Assembly: GCF_023223525.1 (NCBI RefSeq)
Contig: NZ_JALPRX010000093.1
Coordinates: 1-64,000, forward strand
Direction of reading: 5' to 3'
DNA: 64,000 nt
From: Roseomonas acroporae
GTDB taxonomy: Bacteria > Pseudomonadota > Alphaproteobacteria > Acetobacterales > Acetobacteraceae
In this document: one piece after another, positions 43,930-53,569 of the stretch
How positions within the stretch are numbered: the first letter of the stretch is position 1
Layout: every line of letters begins with the position of its first letter
Made by a program: the position numbers and the translations under genes
Notes under the pieces: generated by a model
What the model was told of the DNA's origin: nothing
Seen by the model: the letters and a program-made list of their open reading frames with translations, nothing else
Database searches by the model: none

Positions 43930-45978
43930 TCAGCCCGCCAGGCTGGCGCCCGGCAGCATGTCCGGCGGCGGCACGGCCACGGCTTCCGCCGCGCGCTCCG
44001 CCGGCCGGGGTGCCGGCTCGGCGGCCGGCCCCGGCTCGGCCTGGGCCGCCGCCTGGCAGTAGGCGACCGCCTCGCGCAGCGAGGTGACGATGGTCTCCGC
44101 CAGCCCCTCGGCCCGCAGCGCCTGGAGCATCGGCCCGTCCGGCGTGCCGTGCCAGAGGCCGATCATCACGGCGGCGTCGGGAAGCTGCCGGCGCACCCGG
44201 CGCAGGAAGTAGCGTACCCCGGCGGCGGTGTTGCCCTCCTCCAGCACGGAGAGGCAGCAGAGGCGGATGCGCGCCGGGTCGAGCTGGCCGAGCTGCGTCT
44301 CGCCGAGCACGGCGTTGGGTTCGACCCGCGTGCCGAAGCCGAGGCGCTGCAGGGGCTGCGCCGCCATGGCGGCGGCGAGGTCGTCGAACTGGCCGCGCCC
44401 GGCGACGAACAGCACCGCCCCGTCCTCGCGCCAGGCCATGGCGGGCGCGGCACCCGTCTGGGCACCCGCCTGGACACCCGCCGCGTCGCCTGCCGCGGCC
44501 TGCTGGGCGCCGGCCGCGCCGGCTGCCGTGCCGCCCGCCACCGGCGACGCCCTGCTGTGCGCCAGCTCGTCCACCAGGATCAGCACCTGCCGGTGTATTT
44601 CCTCCTGCCGCTCCGGCTCCAGCACCTCGCGCGACAGGTCGCCCTGCGCCAGCACCAGCCCGCGCAGCGCGATGGTGTCGTAGTAGGCGGCCAGCGGCTC
44701 GGTCTTCAGATAGTGGCGCGCCTGCTCCACCATGCCGTCGGCGTCGCCGGTCAGGGCGCGCTGGTAGAAGGACTCCTCCGGCGCCAGCGGCGGCCGGTCG
44801 CCCAGCATCACGTCGAGGAAGCGCAGCGGCTCCACGTGCCGGCCGAGCACGACGAGGCAGACGGTGAGGGGCGTGGCCAGCAGCAGCCCGATCGGCCCCC
44901 AGATGAAGGTCCAGAAGGTGGCCGAGAGCACCACCGAGACCGGCGAGAGGCCGGTGCTGTGGCCGTAGAGCAGCGGCTCCACCACCTGCCCCATCGCCGC
45001 CTCGCTGACCACGAACAGCGCGGCGACGGTGATGGCGAGGCCCCAGCCCGGCGCCACCGCGAGCGCCAGCATCACCGGCGGCACCACCGCGATGAAGGTG
45101 CCGACGAAGGGCACGAAGCGCATCAGCGCCGCCAGGATGCCCCAGAGCACCGGGTTGGGCAGCCCGGCCACCCAGAGCGCCGCCGCGATGAACACGCCGA
45201 AGCCGGTGTTGAGCGCGAGCTGCGTCAGGAAGAAGCGCGAGAGACGGTAGGCGGCGTCGTCCATCGCCGTGATGGTCCGGTGCAGGTCGCGGCTGCCGGC
45301 CAGCCGCACCACGCGGTCGCGCAGGTCCTCGCGGTAGAGCAGGGCGAAGATCACGAACACCACCACGATTCCGGCCGTGGCGATCGGCGCCAGCAGCGGC
45401 TCCAGCAGGGCGCGGACGACGCCGAGCGGCGCCGGCTCGCCGGACGGCGCCGCGTCCTGGCGGGCCGGCTGCGCCTCGGCGTCGCCCACCGGCGCGGGCA
45501 GGCGCTGCGACGGCGCGGCGCCCCGGCCGCCGCCGGCGATCTCGGCGCCGAAGTCGCGCATCGCGGCGTTGACGCGCTCCACCATCTCGCCGCCGACGCG
45601 CAGCGAGTGGACCTTCTCCTGGATGGTCGCCTGGTAGCGCGGCAGGTTGCCCACGAGCTGGGTGACCTGGTGGCCGACCACCGTGCCGATGCCCAGGATC
45701 ACGGAGAAGGCCAGCAGCACCACCAGCACGACGGACGGCACCTGGCCGAGGCGCAGCCGGCGCAGCAGGCGCACGGCGGGCGCCAGCACGAAGGCCAGCA
45801 GCACGGCGAGCACCAGCGGCACGAACAGCTCGCGCCCGAAATACACGCCGGCGATCACGATGGCGGCGCCGTACAGGGTGGCGAGGCCCGGCGGGTTCAC
45901 GGGCTGGGTGGCGGACGTGCCGGCCTGCCGCTGCGGGTCGAAGGGCATCATGGGCGGGCGGCTGCCATCATCCTGCAT
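43930..45978 (-). CDS. AI-2E family transporter with long C-terminal extension
   Basis: A 682-residue membrane protein. Residues about 30-400 form the AI-2E (PerM/TqsA) domain: YFGRELFVPLVLAVLLAFVLAP, ALMRFVPFVGTFIAVVPP and GQVVEPLLYGHSTGLSPVSV are diagnostic. The last about 280 residues are soluble, with LAPEESFYQRALTGDADGMVEQA and then a segment near IRLCCLSVLEEGNTAAGVRYF that looks like an alpha/beta sensory fold I cannot name. A 12-bp in-frame repeat (44455-44490 region) makes GAQTG/GVQAG units between the parts. The cargo is unknown. The ATG at 45978 was chosen. Confidence 0.84.
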   Translation of the reverse strand: MQDDGSRPPMMPFDPQRQAGTSATQPVNPPGLATLYGAAIVIAGVYFGRELFVPLVLAVLLAFVLAPAVRLLRRLRLGQVPSVVLVVLLAFSVILGIGTVVGHQVTQLVGNLPRYQATIQEKVHSLRVGGEMVERVNAAMRDFGAEIAGGGRGAAPSQRLPAPVGDAEAQPARQDAAPSGEPAPLGVVRALLEPLLAPIATAGIVVVFVIFALLYREDLRDRVVRLAGSRDLHRTITAMDDAAYRLSRFFLTQLALNTGFGVFIAAALWVAGLPNPVLWGILAALMRFVPFVGTFIAVVPPVMLALAVAPGWGLAITVAALFVVSEAAMGQVVEPLLYGHSTGLSPVSVVLSATFWTFIWGPIGLLLATPLTVCLVVLGRHVEPLRFLDVMLGDRPPLAPEESFYQRALTGDADGMVEQARHYLKTEPLAAYYDTIALRGLVLAQGDLSREVLEPERQEEIHRQVLILVDELAHSRASPVAGGTAAGAAGAQQAAAGDAAGVQAGAQTGAAPAMAWREDGAVLFVAGRGQFDDLAAAMAAQPLQRLGFGTRVEPNAVLGETQLGQLDPARIRLCCLSVLEEGNTAAGVRYFLRRVRRQLPDAAVMIGLWHGTPDGPMLQALRAEGLAETIVTSLREAVAYCQAAAQAEPGPAAEPAPRPAERAAEAVAVPPPDMLPGASLAG

Positions 45979-46375
45979 CGGCTCCCGGGGATCGGCGACG
46001 GCCGGGGCGGGGCGTCGCACGGTGGCGTGACGGATGGCAACGCCCCGGCCCCGGCCGGGTTTGCGGCCCGGTCCCGCACCGGACGCCGGCCCGACCGGGC
46101 CAGTCGGGCCGGGTCGGTCTGACCGAGCCGGCCGGGCCGGATCCCGACGCAGGCTGGCGTGCGGGGCGGGGCGCGGCAAGCCCGCGTCGCGCCGGGCCGC
46201 GGAACGGCGCACGAGGAAGGCTGGCGGCCACGCGGCTTTCCCTTCCCGGCAGGGAACGAAGCGGCGGCGGGCGCGCTGCATGGATCCGGCCCGGTGCGCG
46301 GTGTTGCGCAGGCCCGGCCGCGCCGTCAGGGTCGCTTCCGTCCGGCCGCGCGTCGCCGAGGGATGAGGGAGTTCG
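45979..46375. other. 397-bp divergent gap before the two-component genes
   Basis: It contains an 8-bp inverted repeat (GGCCCGAC 46088-46095 with GTCGGGCC 46103-46110) and a second one (TCGGTC/GACCGA, 46114-46126). No gene is credible here. Promoters for the divergent transporter and response-regulator genes must be within it. Confidence 0.5.
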
Positions 46376-46759
46376 ATGACCAAGATCCTGCTGGTCGAGG
46401 ACCACGAGGAGTTGTGGGACTCGCTGTCGCGCCGCCTGCGCCGCCGCGGCTTCGAGGTGGTGCTGGCGCATGACGGCCAGCAGGGGCTGGACAAGGCCCG
46501 CGACGAGCGGCCCGAGGTCATCCTGCTCGACATGAACCTGCCGGTGATGGATGGCTGGACCGTCGCCCGCACCCTGCGCGCCACGCCCGCGGCGGACCGC
46601 ATCGGCATCATCGCGCTGACGGCCCACGCCCTCGCCGAGGACCGTGCCAAGGCCCTGGAGGCCGGCTGCGACGACTACCACCCCAAGCCCGTCGATTTCG
46701 GCCGCCTGCTCGACCAGATCGACACCGTCCTGCTGGAACGCGACCAGGCGGCGGGTTGA
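46376..46759 (+). CDS. Single-domain response regulator, copy 1
   Basis: A 127-residue stand-alone receiver (DivK/CheY-like). Acidic pocket ED is in LLVEDHEE, the phospho-accepting Asp in [14 protein letters not shown], Thr in ALTAHA and Lys in DYHPKPVDF. There is no output domain, so it likely acts by protein contact or as a phosphate relay with the hybrid kinase that follows 87 bp later. It is very similar to the receiver gene at 49222, indicating duplication around the kinase. Confidence 0.9.
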   Translation: MTKILLVEDHEELWDSLSRRLRRRGFEVVLAHDGQQGLDKARDERPEVILLDMNLPVMDGWTVARTLRATPAADRIGIIALTAHALAEDRAKALEAGCDDYHPKPVDFGRLLDQIDTVLLERDQAAG

Positions 46760-46846
46760 GCCGGCCTCCGTGAACCCCGACCCCGTCCGGCGCGATAGTC
46801 ACCCGATCCGGCGGGCCCACCACCGGCAAGGGAACCGCAGGCGCGC

Positions 46847-49225
46847 ATGACGGATGGACGGACCGGCCGGGACGCGGGGCACGAGTCGGCGGCCGGCGCG
46901 CCGGCCCAGGCGGCGCGGGAGGTGACGCGGCGCGAGCTGCTGGCGCTGGCCGACACCATGCCGCAGATGGCCTGGATCGCGGCGCCGGACGGCAACATCT
47001 TCTGGTACAACAACCGCTGGTACGAATACACCGGCGCCACGCCGGAGCAGTCGCGGGGCGACGGCTGGCGCACCCTGCACCACCCGGACCACCTGGAGCG
47101 CGTGGCGTCCCGCTTCGCCCAGGCCCTCGCCGCCGGCGAGCCCTGGGAGGACACCTTCCCGCTGCGCGGCCGCGACGGCGGCTACCGCTGGTTCCTCTCG
47201 CGCGCCCTGCCGCTGCGCGACGAGCGGGGCGAGATCGTGCAGTGGTCCGGCACCAACACCGACGTCACCGAGCAGCGCGCCGCCGAGGAGCGGCTGCGGC
47301 GCAGCGAGGAGCGCTTCCGCCGGCTGGTCGATTCCGCCGCCTCGGTGATCTGGAACACCTCGGCGAGCGGCGCCTTCGAGGTGCCGCAGCCGCGTTGGAG
47401 CGCCTTCTCCGGCCAGGCCTGGGAGGAGTACCGCGACTGGGGCTGGCTGGAGGTGATCCACCCCGACGACCGCGCCGCCGTGGCCGACGCCTGGAGCCGC
47501 GCGCTCGACACCCGCGCCGACTACGTGATGGAGCACCGCGCGCGCCGGCACGACGGCCGCTGGCGCCACATCGCCGCGCGCGCGGTGCCGATCCTGGAGC
47601 CCTCGGGCGCCGTGCGCGAGTGGATCGGCACCTACACCGACATCACCGAGCGCAAGGAGGCCGAGGCCGAGCTGAACCGCGCCCGCGAGGCCGCCGAGGC
47701 CGCCAACCGCGCCAAGAGCCAGTTCATCGCCAACATGAGCCACGAGCTGCGCACCCCGCTCTCGGCGGTGATCGGCTACAGCGAGATGCTGGCCGAGGAG
47801 GTGGAGGATCTCGGCGAGCAGCACCTGCTGGGCGACCTGCGCAAGATCGAGAGCAACGCCCGCCACCTGCTCGGCCTGATCAACGACGTGCTCGACCTCT
47901 CCAAGATCGAGGCGGGGCGGATGACCGTCTCGGCCGAGAACTTCTCCGTCCGCGCCATGCTCGACGAGGTGGCGGCGGCGGTGGACGCGCTGGTGCGGCG
48001 CAAGCACAACCACCTGGTCCTGGCCATGGCGGACGGCCTCGGCGGCATGCACTCGGACCAGCTCAAGATCCGCCAGTGCCTGATGAACGTGCTCGGCAAC
48101 GCCGCCAAGTTCACCGAGGACGGCCGCATCGAGCTGGCGGCGCGGCGGGAGGCGCGGGACGGGAAGGACTGGCTGGTGTTCAGCGTGCGCGACAGCGGCA
48201 TCGGCATGACGCCCGAGCAGCTCGGGCGGCTGTTCCAGCGCTTCTCCCAGGCCGACGAATCCACCACCCGCCAGTTCGGCGGCACCGGCCTCGGCCTCGC
48301 CATCACCCGCGCCTTCTGCCGCAAGCTCGGCGGCGACGTCACGGTGGAGAGCACGCCCGGCGAGGGCTCGACCTTCACCATCGCCCTGCCGGCCGAGCTG
48401 GACGGCGCCGTGCCCGACGAGGAGCCGGCGCCCGTCGAGCCGCCGCACGAGGGCGGCCACGCCGTGCTGGTGGTGGACGACGACCCGGCGGCGCGCGACC
48501 TGCTCAGCCGCTTCCTGGAGCGGGAGGGCTTCCGCGTGCGCTGCGCCGCCGACGGCCGCTCCGGCCTCGGCCTCGCCCGCGCGCTGCGCCCCCGCGCGGT
48601 GCTGCTCGACGTCGAGATGCCGCAGATGGACGGCTGGTCGGTGCTGCACGCCATCCGCACCGACCCCGACCTCGCCGGCACGCCGGTGATCATCACCTCC
48701 GTCGTCAACGAGAAGGAGCTGGGCTACGCGCTCGGCGCCACCGACTACCTGACCAAGCCGATCCTCTGGGAGCGGCTCAAGCAGGTGATGGAGCACGTGC
48801 AGGCGCGCGAGGCGGGCGGCACCGTGCTCGTCGTGGACGACGACGCCGACGCGCGCGAGCGGATGCGCTTCATGCTGGAGCGCGAGGGCTGGGAGGTCGG
48901 GGAGGCCGCCGACGGGCGCGCGGCGCTGGAGGCCGTGGCCGGGGCGATGCCCTCGCTGATCCTGCTCGACCTGATGATGCCGGTGATGGACGGATTCGCC
49001 TTCCTCAAGGCGCTGCGCGCCCGCCCCGACGGCGGCGACGTGCCCGTGGTGGTGCTGACCGCCAAGGACGTGACGCCCGAGGAGCGCTCCTCGCTGGAGC
49101 GGCAGGCGGACCGGCTGATCCAGAAGGGCAGCATGAGCCTCGCCGCGCTGGCGCGCGAGCTGCACGAGCTGATGCCGGCCGCTGAACCGCCCCCCGGGCC
49201 GGCGGCCGAGGGAGAACCCCGGTGA
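46847..49225 (+). CDS. Hybrid histidine kinase PAS-PAS-HisKA-HATPase-REC-REC
   Basis: A 792-residue soluble sensor kinase without membrane segments. Two PAS domains (about 28-150 and 155-280) precede HisKA with phospho-acceptor His299 in [19 protein letters not shown]. The HATPase domain has the N box near 415 and GTGLGLAI. Two C-terminal receivers carry Asp588 ([12 protein letters not shown]) and Asp708 ([12 protein letters not shown]). It probably senses a cytoplasmic redox or small-molecule signal and passes phosphate within a relay that includes the flanking single-domain regulators. The stop overlaps the GTG of the next gene. Confidence 0.92.
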   Translation: MTDGRTGRDAGHESAAGAPAQAAREVTRRELLALADTMPQMAWIAAPDGNIFWYNNRWYEYTGATPEQSRGDGWRTLHHPDHLERVASRFAQALAAGEPWEDTFPLRGRDGGYRWFLSRALPLRDERGEIVQWSGTNTDVTEQRAAEERLRRSEERFRRLVDSAASVIWNTSASGAFEVPQPRWSAFSGQAWEEYRDWGWLEVIHPDDRAAVADAWSRALDTRADYVMEHRARRHDGRWRHIAARAVPILEPSGAVREWIGTYTDITERKEAEAELNRAREAAEAANRAKSQFIANMSHELRTPLSAVIGYSEMLAEEVEDLGEQHLLGDLRKIESNARHLLGLINDVLDLSKIEAGRMTVSAENFSVRAMLDEVAAAVDALVRRKHNHLVLAMADGLGGMHSDQLKIRQCLMNVLGNAAKFTEDGRIELAARREARDGKDWLVFSVRDSGIGMTPEQLGRLFQRFSQADESTTRQFGGTGLGLAITRAFCRKLGGDVTVESTPGEGSTFTIALPAELDGAVPDEEPAPVEPPHEGGHAVLVVDDDPAARDLLSRFLEREGFRVRCAADGRSGLGLARALRPRAVLLDVEMPQMDGWSVLHAIRTDPDLAGTPVIITSVVNEKELGYALGATDYLTKPILWERLKQVMEHVQAREAGGTVLVVDDDADARERMRFMLEREGWEVGEAADGRAALEAVAGAMPSLILLDLMMPVMDGFAFLKALRARPDGGDVPVVVLTAKDVTPEERSSLERQADRLIQKGSMSLAALARELHELMPAAEPPPGPAAEGEPR

Positions 49226-49617
49226 CGCGCATCCTGCTGGTCGAGGACCACGAGGAGATCTGGGACTTCCTTTCCCGCCGCCTGCGGCGACGCGGCCACG
49301 AGGTGGTGCTGGCGACCGACGGGCGGCAGGCGGTGGACCAGGCGCGCGCCGCGCCGCCCGAGATCGTGCTGCTCGACATGAACCTGCCGGTGCTGGATGG
49401 CTGGGCCGTGGCCGGGATGCTGAAGGCGAGCCCGGAGACGGCGGCGGTCCCCATCATCGCGCTGACCGCGCACGCCATGTCGGGCGACCGCGAGCGGGCG
49501 CTGGCGGCGGGGTGCGACGACTACCATGCCAAGCCCGTGGAATTCGACCGGCTGCTCGTGCAGATCGAGACGCTGGCGGGCCGGGGAAACGTGGCCGGCC
49601 CCGGGGAGCAGGCCTGA
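49222..49617 (+). CDS. Single-domain response regulator, copy 2
   Basis: A 131-residue stand-alone receiver that starts with a GTG overlapping the kinase stop (GTGA), so it is translationally coupled. The N-terminus [20 protein letters not shown] differs from copy 1 by only a few residues, and [12 protein letters not shown] carries the phospho-Asp. [13 protein letters not shown] matches copy 1. It is likely the direct partner of the kinase. Confidence 0.9.
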   Translation: MTRILLVEDHEEIWDFLSRRLRRRGHEVVLATDGRQAVDQARAAPPEIVLLDMNLPVLDGWAVAGMLKASPETAAVPIIALTAHAMSGDRERALAAGCDDYHAKPVEFDRLLVQIETLAGRGNVAGPGEQA

Positions 49618-49642
49618 CGCGGGGCCCGTCGCGGCCCAGGTC

Positions 49643-49670
49643 GAGGAAGGCGGGGCGAGGAAGGCGGGGC
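49643..49670. repeat. 14-bp tandem duplication
   Basis: GAGGAAGGCGGGGC occurs twice in tandem, followed by a partial third unit. It lies between the second receiver gene and minE (convergent), just after the receiver stop. Confidence 0.8.
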
Positions 49671-49774
49671 GAGGGAGCCGGGGCAGGAGACCCGGGGCAA
49701 AAGGACAGGAGCGCGGCCGCGCCCTCCGGAACGCCGGCGCCTCGCGGGGCGGCGCCCGGCCCAGGCGGCCCGGG

Positions 49775-50059
49775 CTACCCCGCCGCCGCGGCCGCCTTGC
49801 GCTCCGCCGGCCCCGGCAGCTCGATCTCGATCGCGAGGGTGGACATGTCGCCGCCGCGGTCGAGGTTCACCGCCACCTTGTCCGGGTCGATCGCGACGTA
49901 GCGCGCCACCACCTGCACCAGCTCCATCTGGAGCTTCGGCAGGAAGTCCTCGCGCGTGCGGCCGATGCGCTCGTGCGCGAGGACGATCTGCAGCCGCTCC
50001 TTCGCCGCCGCCGCGCTGGGCGGCGGCCTGCGGCCCTTGAAGAAGTCGATCCAGCTCAT
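49775..50059 (-). CDS. minE: Cell division topological specificity factor MinE
   Basis: A 94-residue MinE. The N-terminal membrane-targeting SWIDFFKGR and the MinD-contact segment AKERLQIVLAHER are clear, followed by the dimerisation domain (VARYVAIDPDKVAVNLDRG). It stimulates MinD ATPase and drives pole-to-pole oscillation. Its start overlaps the minD stop by 4 bp. Confidence 0.93.
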   Translation of the reverse strand: MSWIDFFKGRRPPPSAAAAKERLQIVLAHERIGRTREDFLPKLQMELVQVVARYVAIDPDKVAVNLDRGGDMSTLAIEIELPGPAERKAAAAAG

Positions 50060-50871
50060 GCCGCCCTCCCGAACAGGCGCCGGAACAGGCCCTTCTTCTC
50101 CGGGTCGAGGAAGCGGTGCTCGATGCTCTCCCCGAGGAAGCGCCCGACCGCGTCACGATAGGCCTGGCCGGCGTTGCTGTCGCCGTCGAGGATCACCGGG
50201 TTGCCGGTGTTCGAGGCCTTGAGCACGGTCTCGCTCTCGGGGATCACGCCGAGCAGCGGGATGGCCAGGATCTCGCGGATGTCGTCGAGCTTCAGCATCT
50301 CGCCCTTGGCGACGCGGTCGGGGTCGTAGCGGGTGACGAGGAGGTGCTCCTTCACCGGCTCGCGCTTCTCCTCGGCGCGCTTGGAGCGGCTCTGCAGCAC
50401 GCCGAGGATGCGGTCCGAATCGCGCACCGAGGAGACCTCGGGGTTGGTCACCACGATGGCGTGGTCGGCGAAGTAGAGGGCGAGCAGCGCGCCCTTCTCG
50501 ATGCCGGCGGGGCTGTCGCAGACGATCCAGTCGAAGTCCTTCGACAGCTCCTCGATGATGGTCTGCACGCCCTCCTTGGTCAGCGCGTCCTTGTCGCGGG
50601 TCTGGGAGGCGGGGAGGATCGCCAGCCCCTCGACGCGCTTGTCGCGGATCAGCGCCTGGGAGAGCTTCGCCTCGCCCTGGATCACGTTGACGATGTCGAA
50701 CACCACGCGCCGCTCGACCCCCATGATGAGGTCGAGGTTGCGCAGGCCGACGTCGAAGTCGATCACCACGGTCTTCTGGCCGCGCTGCGCGAGGCCGGTG
50801 GCGATGGCGGCCGAGCTCGTGGTCTTGCCGACCCCGCCCTTGCCGGATGTGACGACGACGATCTGCGCCAT
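50056..50871 (-). CDS. minD: Septum-site determining ATPase MinD
   Basis: A 271-residue ParA/MinD ATPase. The deviant Walker A is TSGKGGVGKTTSSAAIA, followed by VVIDFDVGLRNLDLIMG and IVCDSPAGIEKGAL. The C-terminal amphipathic helix (KKGLFRRLFGRAA) binds membrane. It recruits MinC to block Z-ring formation at the poles. It lies between minC (189 bp upstream) and minE (overlapping). Confidence 0.95.
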   Translation of the reverse strand: MAQIVVVTSGKGGVGKTTSSAAIATGLAQRGQKTVVIDFDVGLRNLDLIMGVERRVVFDIVNVIQGEAKLSQALIRDKRVEGLAILPASQTRDKDALTKEGVQTIIEELSKDFDWIVCDSPAGIEKGALLALYFADHAIVVTNPEVSSVRDSDRILGVLQSRSKRAEEKREPVKEHLLVTRYDPDRVAKGEMLKLDDIREILAIPLLGVIPESETVLKASNTGNPVILDGDSNAGQAYRDAVGRFLGESIEHRFLDPEKKGLFRRLFGRAA

Positions 50872-51060
50872 GCCCGCAACTCTCCCCTGAATCCAAGGCG
50901 CCGCACCGGTCCGGGACCGGTGCGCGATAGGTGTGATCGGCCGGATCGCGTGGCCGGGCCGGCGCGCCGCGCTTCGCGCGCGGTGCCGGCCCGGCGACCC
51001 GGCCCCGTGTCCGCTGCCCGGGCGGCCGGCGGGCCGGCGCGTCGCCCGGCCGCCGGCCGC

Positions 51061-51795
51061 TCAGCCGAGCGGCTCGAAACGCAACTGCTCCCCGTCGAGC
51101 CAGACCTGCACCGCCCGGCCGATCGGCGCGCGCGTCAGCCCGTCGCGCACCGTGTAGTAGCCGGCGATGGAAACCAGCTCCGGATCGAATTGCAGCGCGA
51201 AGACGCGCGCCGCCAGGTTCTCGCCGCCGCCGGCGATGGCCCGGCCGCGCAGCGCGCCATAGACGTGGATGTTGCCGTCGGCAATCAGCTCGGCGCCGGG
51301 ATTCACCGTCGCCGTCACGATCAGATCGCGCCCCTGCGCGTAGATCCGCTGCCCGGAGCGGACCGGGGTGGCGACGATCATGGCGGGCAGGCTCTCCGGC
51401 GCGGGCGGCGGCGGGGGCGGAGGCGGCGGCTCCGGCACCGGGTCCGGCTCCCGTCCGCCCGCCACCTTGAGCGGCGGCAGCCCGGCCGCCTGCGCGGCGA
51501 GGCGCAGCTCCTGCGTGCCGCCGGTGGTGCCGATCGGCAGGATCTCCAGCTGCCGCAGCCCCGCGACCAGCGCCCGGAAATCCACCTCGGCGGCGCTCGC
51601 CTCCAGCTCGGCGAGGCCGATCACGATGGGGGCGAAGCGGAGGAAGCCGGGGGCCTGGCGGAACTGCGTGCCCAGCGCCGGCAGCACCGCTTCCGGGCGC
51701 GGGTCCAGCAGGCGCAGCACCAGCAGGTTGAAATTGGCGCCACGCAGCCGGAACGGCTCGGTGCGCATGCTGGCGGGTTCTGGCGCGGCGGACAT
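51061..51795 (-). CDS. minC: Septum-site determining protein MinC
   Basis: A 244-residue FtsZ-polymer antagonist. The N-terminal domain contains FRLRGANFNLLVLRLLDP. A proline run (about nine Pro) links it to the C-terminal beta-helix with VRSGQRIYAQGRDLIVTA, GAELIADGNIHVYGALRGRA and GENLAARVFALQFDPELVSIAGYY. The ATG at 51795 is preferred; a GTG at 51819 would add eight residues. The 189-bp gap to minD is larger than usual within this operon. Confidence 0.92.
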   Translation of the reverse strand: MSAAPEPASMRTEPFRLRGANFNLLVLRLLDPRPEAVLPALGTQFRQAPGFLRFAPIVIGLAELEASAAEVDFRALVAGLRQLEILPIGTTGGTQELRLAAQAAGLPPLKVAGGREPDPVPEPPPPPPPPPAPESLPAMIVATPVRSGQRIYAQGRDLIVTATVNPGAELIADGNIHVYGALRGRAIAGGGENLAARVFALQFDPELVSIAGYYTVRDGLTRAPIGRAVQVWLDGEQLRFEPLG

Positions 51796-51994
51796 CTCGT
51801 CGGGGCGTTCCCTCGGCACGGGGCAGGCGCGGCGTCCCCCAAGGGGAGGACGACCTCACGAGCCCTTGTCTATAGCCCGGCCCGGCGCCGGTGGCGAAGG
51901 AAGAGTCTGAGGATCGGGGCCGTCACCGACGCCCACCCCGGCCGGCCGTGCCGGGCGCCGGCGCGGCCGGACCGCCGCCCGACACCGCTGCCCG

Positions 51995-52046
51995 GCACCG
52001 CTGACCGGCACCGCTGACCGGCACCGCTGACCGGCACCACTGACCG
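51995..52046. repeat. 13-bp minisatellite, four units
   Basis: GCACCGCTGACCG occurs three times exactly and once with one change, after a diverged copy. It is the main feature of the 311-bp gap 51796-52106, between minC and the MORN gene. Confidence 0.9.
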
Positions 52047-52106
52047 GCCTGGGGCCGGCCGCGCCCGCGGGCTCCCCCCGCGGCACCGGCACCGGGGCCG
52101 GCGGCT

Positions 52107-53480
52107 TCAGGGGCAGGCGGAGAGCGGCCGGTTCACCGCGGCCCGACGGTCGCCCTCGCGGAAGCAGCCGGCCCGCCAGGTGCCGGTGAACACGGCGCCG
52201 CGCGCATCGCGGAAGGTGCCCTGCCCGTCCGCCTGCCCGTCCGCGAAGTGGCCCTCGTAGCGGCCGCCATCGGCGAAGGTCCGGACTCCCTGCCCTTCCG
52301 AGCGGCCATCCACGAAGCCGCCCTCGTAGCGATCGCCGTCCTGGCCGATGGTCACGCCCCGGCCGTTGGGGCGGCCGTCGCGGAACTCGCCCTCGTAGCG
52401 CATGCGCTGCGGCACGAAGACCTGCACGCCGCGGCCCTCCGGCACGCCGCCACGGAACTCCCCCTCGTACCAGGTGCCGTCCGGCCAGCGGCGGATGCCC
52501 CGCCCCTCGGGCACGCCGTCGGCGAACTCGCCTTCGTAGGTGGCGCCGCTGCCGGCGTAGCGACGGAAGCCGCGCCCCTGGGCGCGGCCGGCCACGAAGG
52601 CGCCGCGATAGTCGCCCTCGGCATTGGTCAGCTCGCCCTGGCCCTCCCAGCGGCCGGCCACGAAGTCGCCCTCGTAGCGTGTGCCGTCCGGGCTGGTCTG
52701 CACGCCGCGCCCCTGCGGCACGCCCTCCGTCCACTCCCCCGCGTAGCGGCCGCCCTCCGGCGTCACCAGCACGCCGGTGCCGGACCACAGGCCGTCCCGG
52801 AAGCCGCCCTCGTAGCGGGTGCCGTCGGCGGCGATGTCGAGGCCATGCCCGTGCGGCACGTCGTGCGCCCACTCGCCCTCGTAGCGGCTGCCGTCGCCGC
52901 CGGTGAGCACGCCGTGGCCGCTGCGCTCGTCGTCGCGGTAGCCGCCCTCGTAGCGCAGCCCGTCGGCGGCGGTGAACACGCCCTGGCCGTTGGCGAGGTC
53001 CTCCCGCCACTCCCCCTCGAAGCGGGTGCCGTCGGCGGCCTCCAGCACGCCATGCCCCTCGCGCCTGCCCGCCCGCAGCCGGCCCTCGTAGCGGAGCTGC
53101 ACGGTCCCGTCGCGCCGCCACTCCAGCACGCCCAGCCCCTCGGCCAGCCCCTCGACGCAGCCGCCGGACCAAGCGGGCCGCTGCTCCTCCTCGGGCAGGC
53201 GGTCCCAGACGCGGCAGCCGCTGCGCGCGTCGGTCGCCCAGCGCCCGGCACGCGCGGCGGGCTGCCGAGTCGCCCCGGCGGGCGGCGACTGCGCCGGGGC
53301 GGCCAGCGGCAGCAGGAGCAGCGCCGCCAGGACGCCGCGGCCCAGCGCCGCGGCGGTGCCCCGTCCGGCCGGTCCGCGGCCGGGGAAGACCCTCCCGGCG
53401 GCGGACGGGCCGCGGCGGCGGGATTCCGGAGTCGGGCCGCGGCGGGCGCCGCCGCCGGGGCCGGCCGGCGCCCCCGTCAT
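52107..53480 (-). CDS. Exported MORN-repeat protein
   Basis: A 457-residue protein. A possible signal/anchor (LAALLLLPLAAPAQ) lies near residue 50-63. A short Cys-containing region (SGCRVWDRLP, SGGCVEG) follows, then thirteen complete MORN repeats of about 23 residues (pattern RYEGEW..G...GHGV...DG) and a partial fourteenth. MORN repeats form an elongated beta-strip; bacterial roles are mostly unknown, sometimes membrane or scaffold related. I assign no function. The ATG at 53480 has a Gly/Arg/Pro-rich leader of about 45 residues, so the true start may be further downstream. Confidence 0.85.
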   Translation of the reverse strand: MTGAPAGPGGGARRGPTPESRRRGPSAAGRVFPGRGPAGRGTAAALGRGVLAALLLLPLAAPAQSPPAGATRQPAARAGRWATDARSGCRVWDRLPEEEQRPAWSGGCVEGLAEGLGVLEWRRDGTVQLRYEGRLRAGRREGHGVLEAADGTRFEGEWREDLANGQGVFTAADGLRYEGGYRDDERSGHGVLTGGDGSRYEGEWAHDVPHGHGLDIAADGTRYEGGFRDGLWSGTGVLVTPEGGRYAGEWTEGVPQGRGVQTSPDGTRYEGDFVAGRWEGQGELTNAEGDYRGAFVAGRAQGRGFRRYAGSGATYEGEFADGVPEGRGIRRWPDGTWYEGEFRGGVPEGRGVQVFVPQRMRYEGEFRDGRPNGRGVTIGQDGDRYEGGFVDGRSEGQGVRTFADGGRYEGHFADGQADGQGTFRDARGAVFTGTWRAGCFREGDRRAAVNRPLSACP

Positions 53481-53569
53481 CCGCGCCGCTTGCCGCCGCG
53501 CCCGGCGATCCCGACACTGTCCCGGGCCGGCCGCCGGCCGCCCGCCCCCCCGATCAGGAGCCGAGCCGG

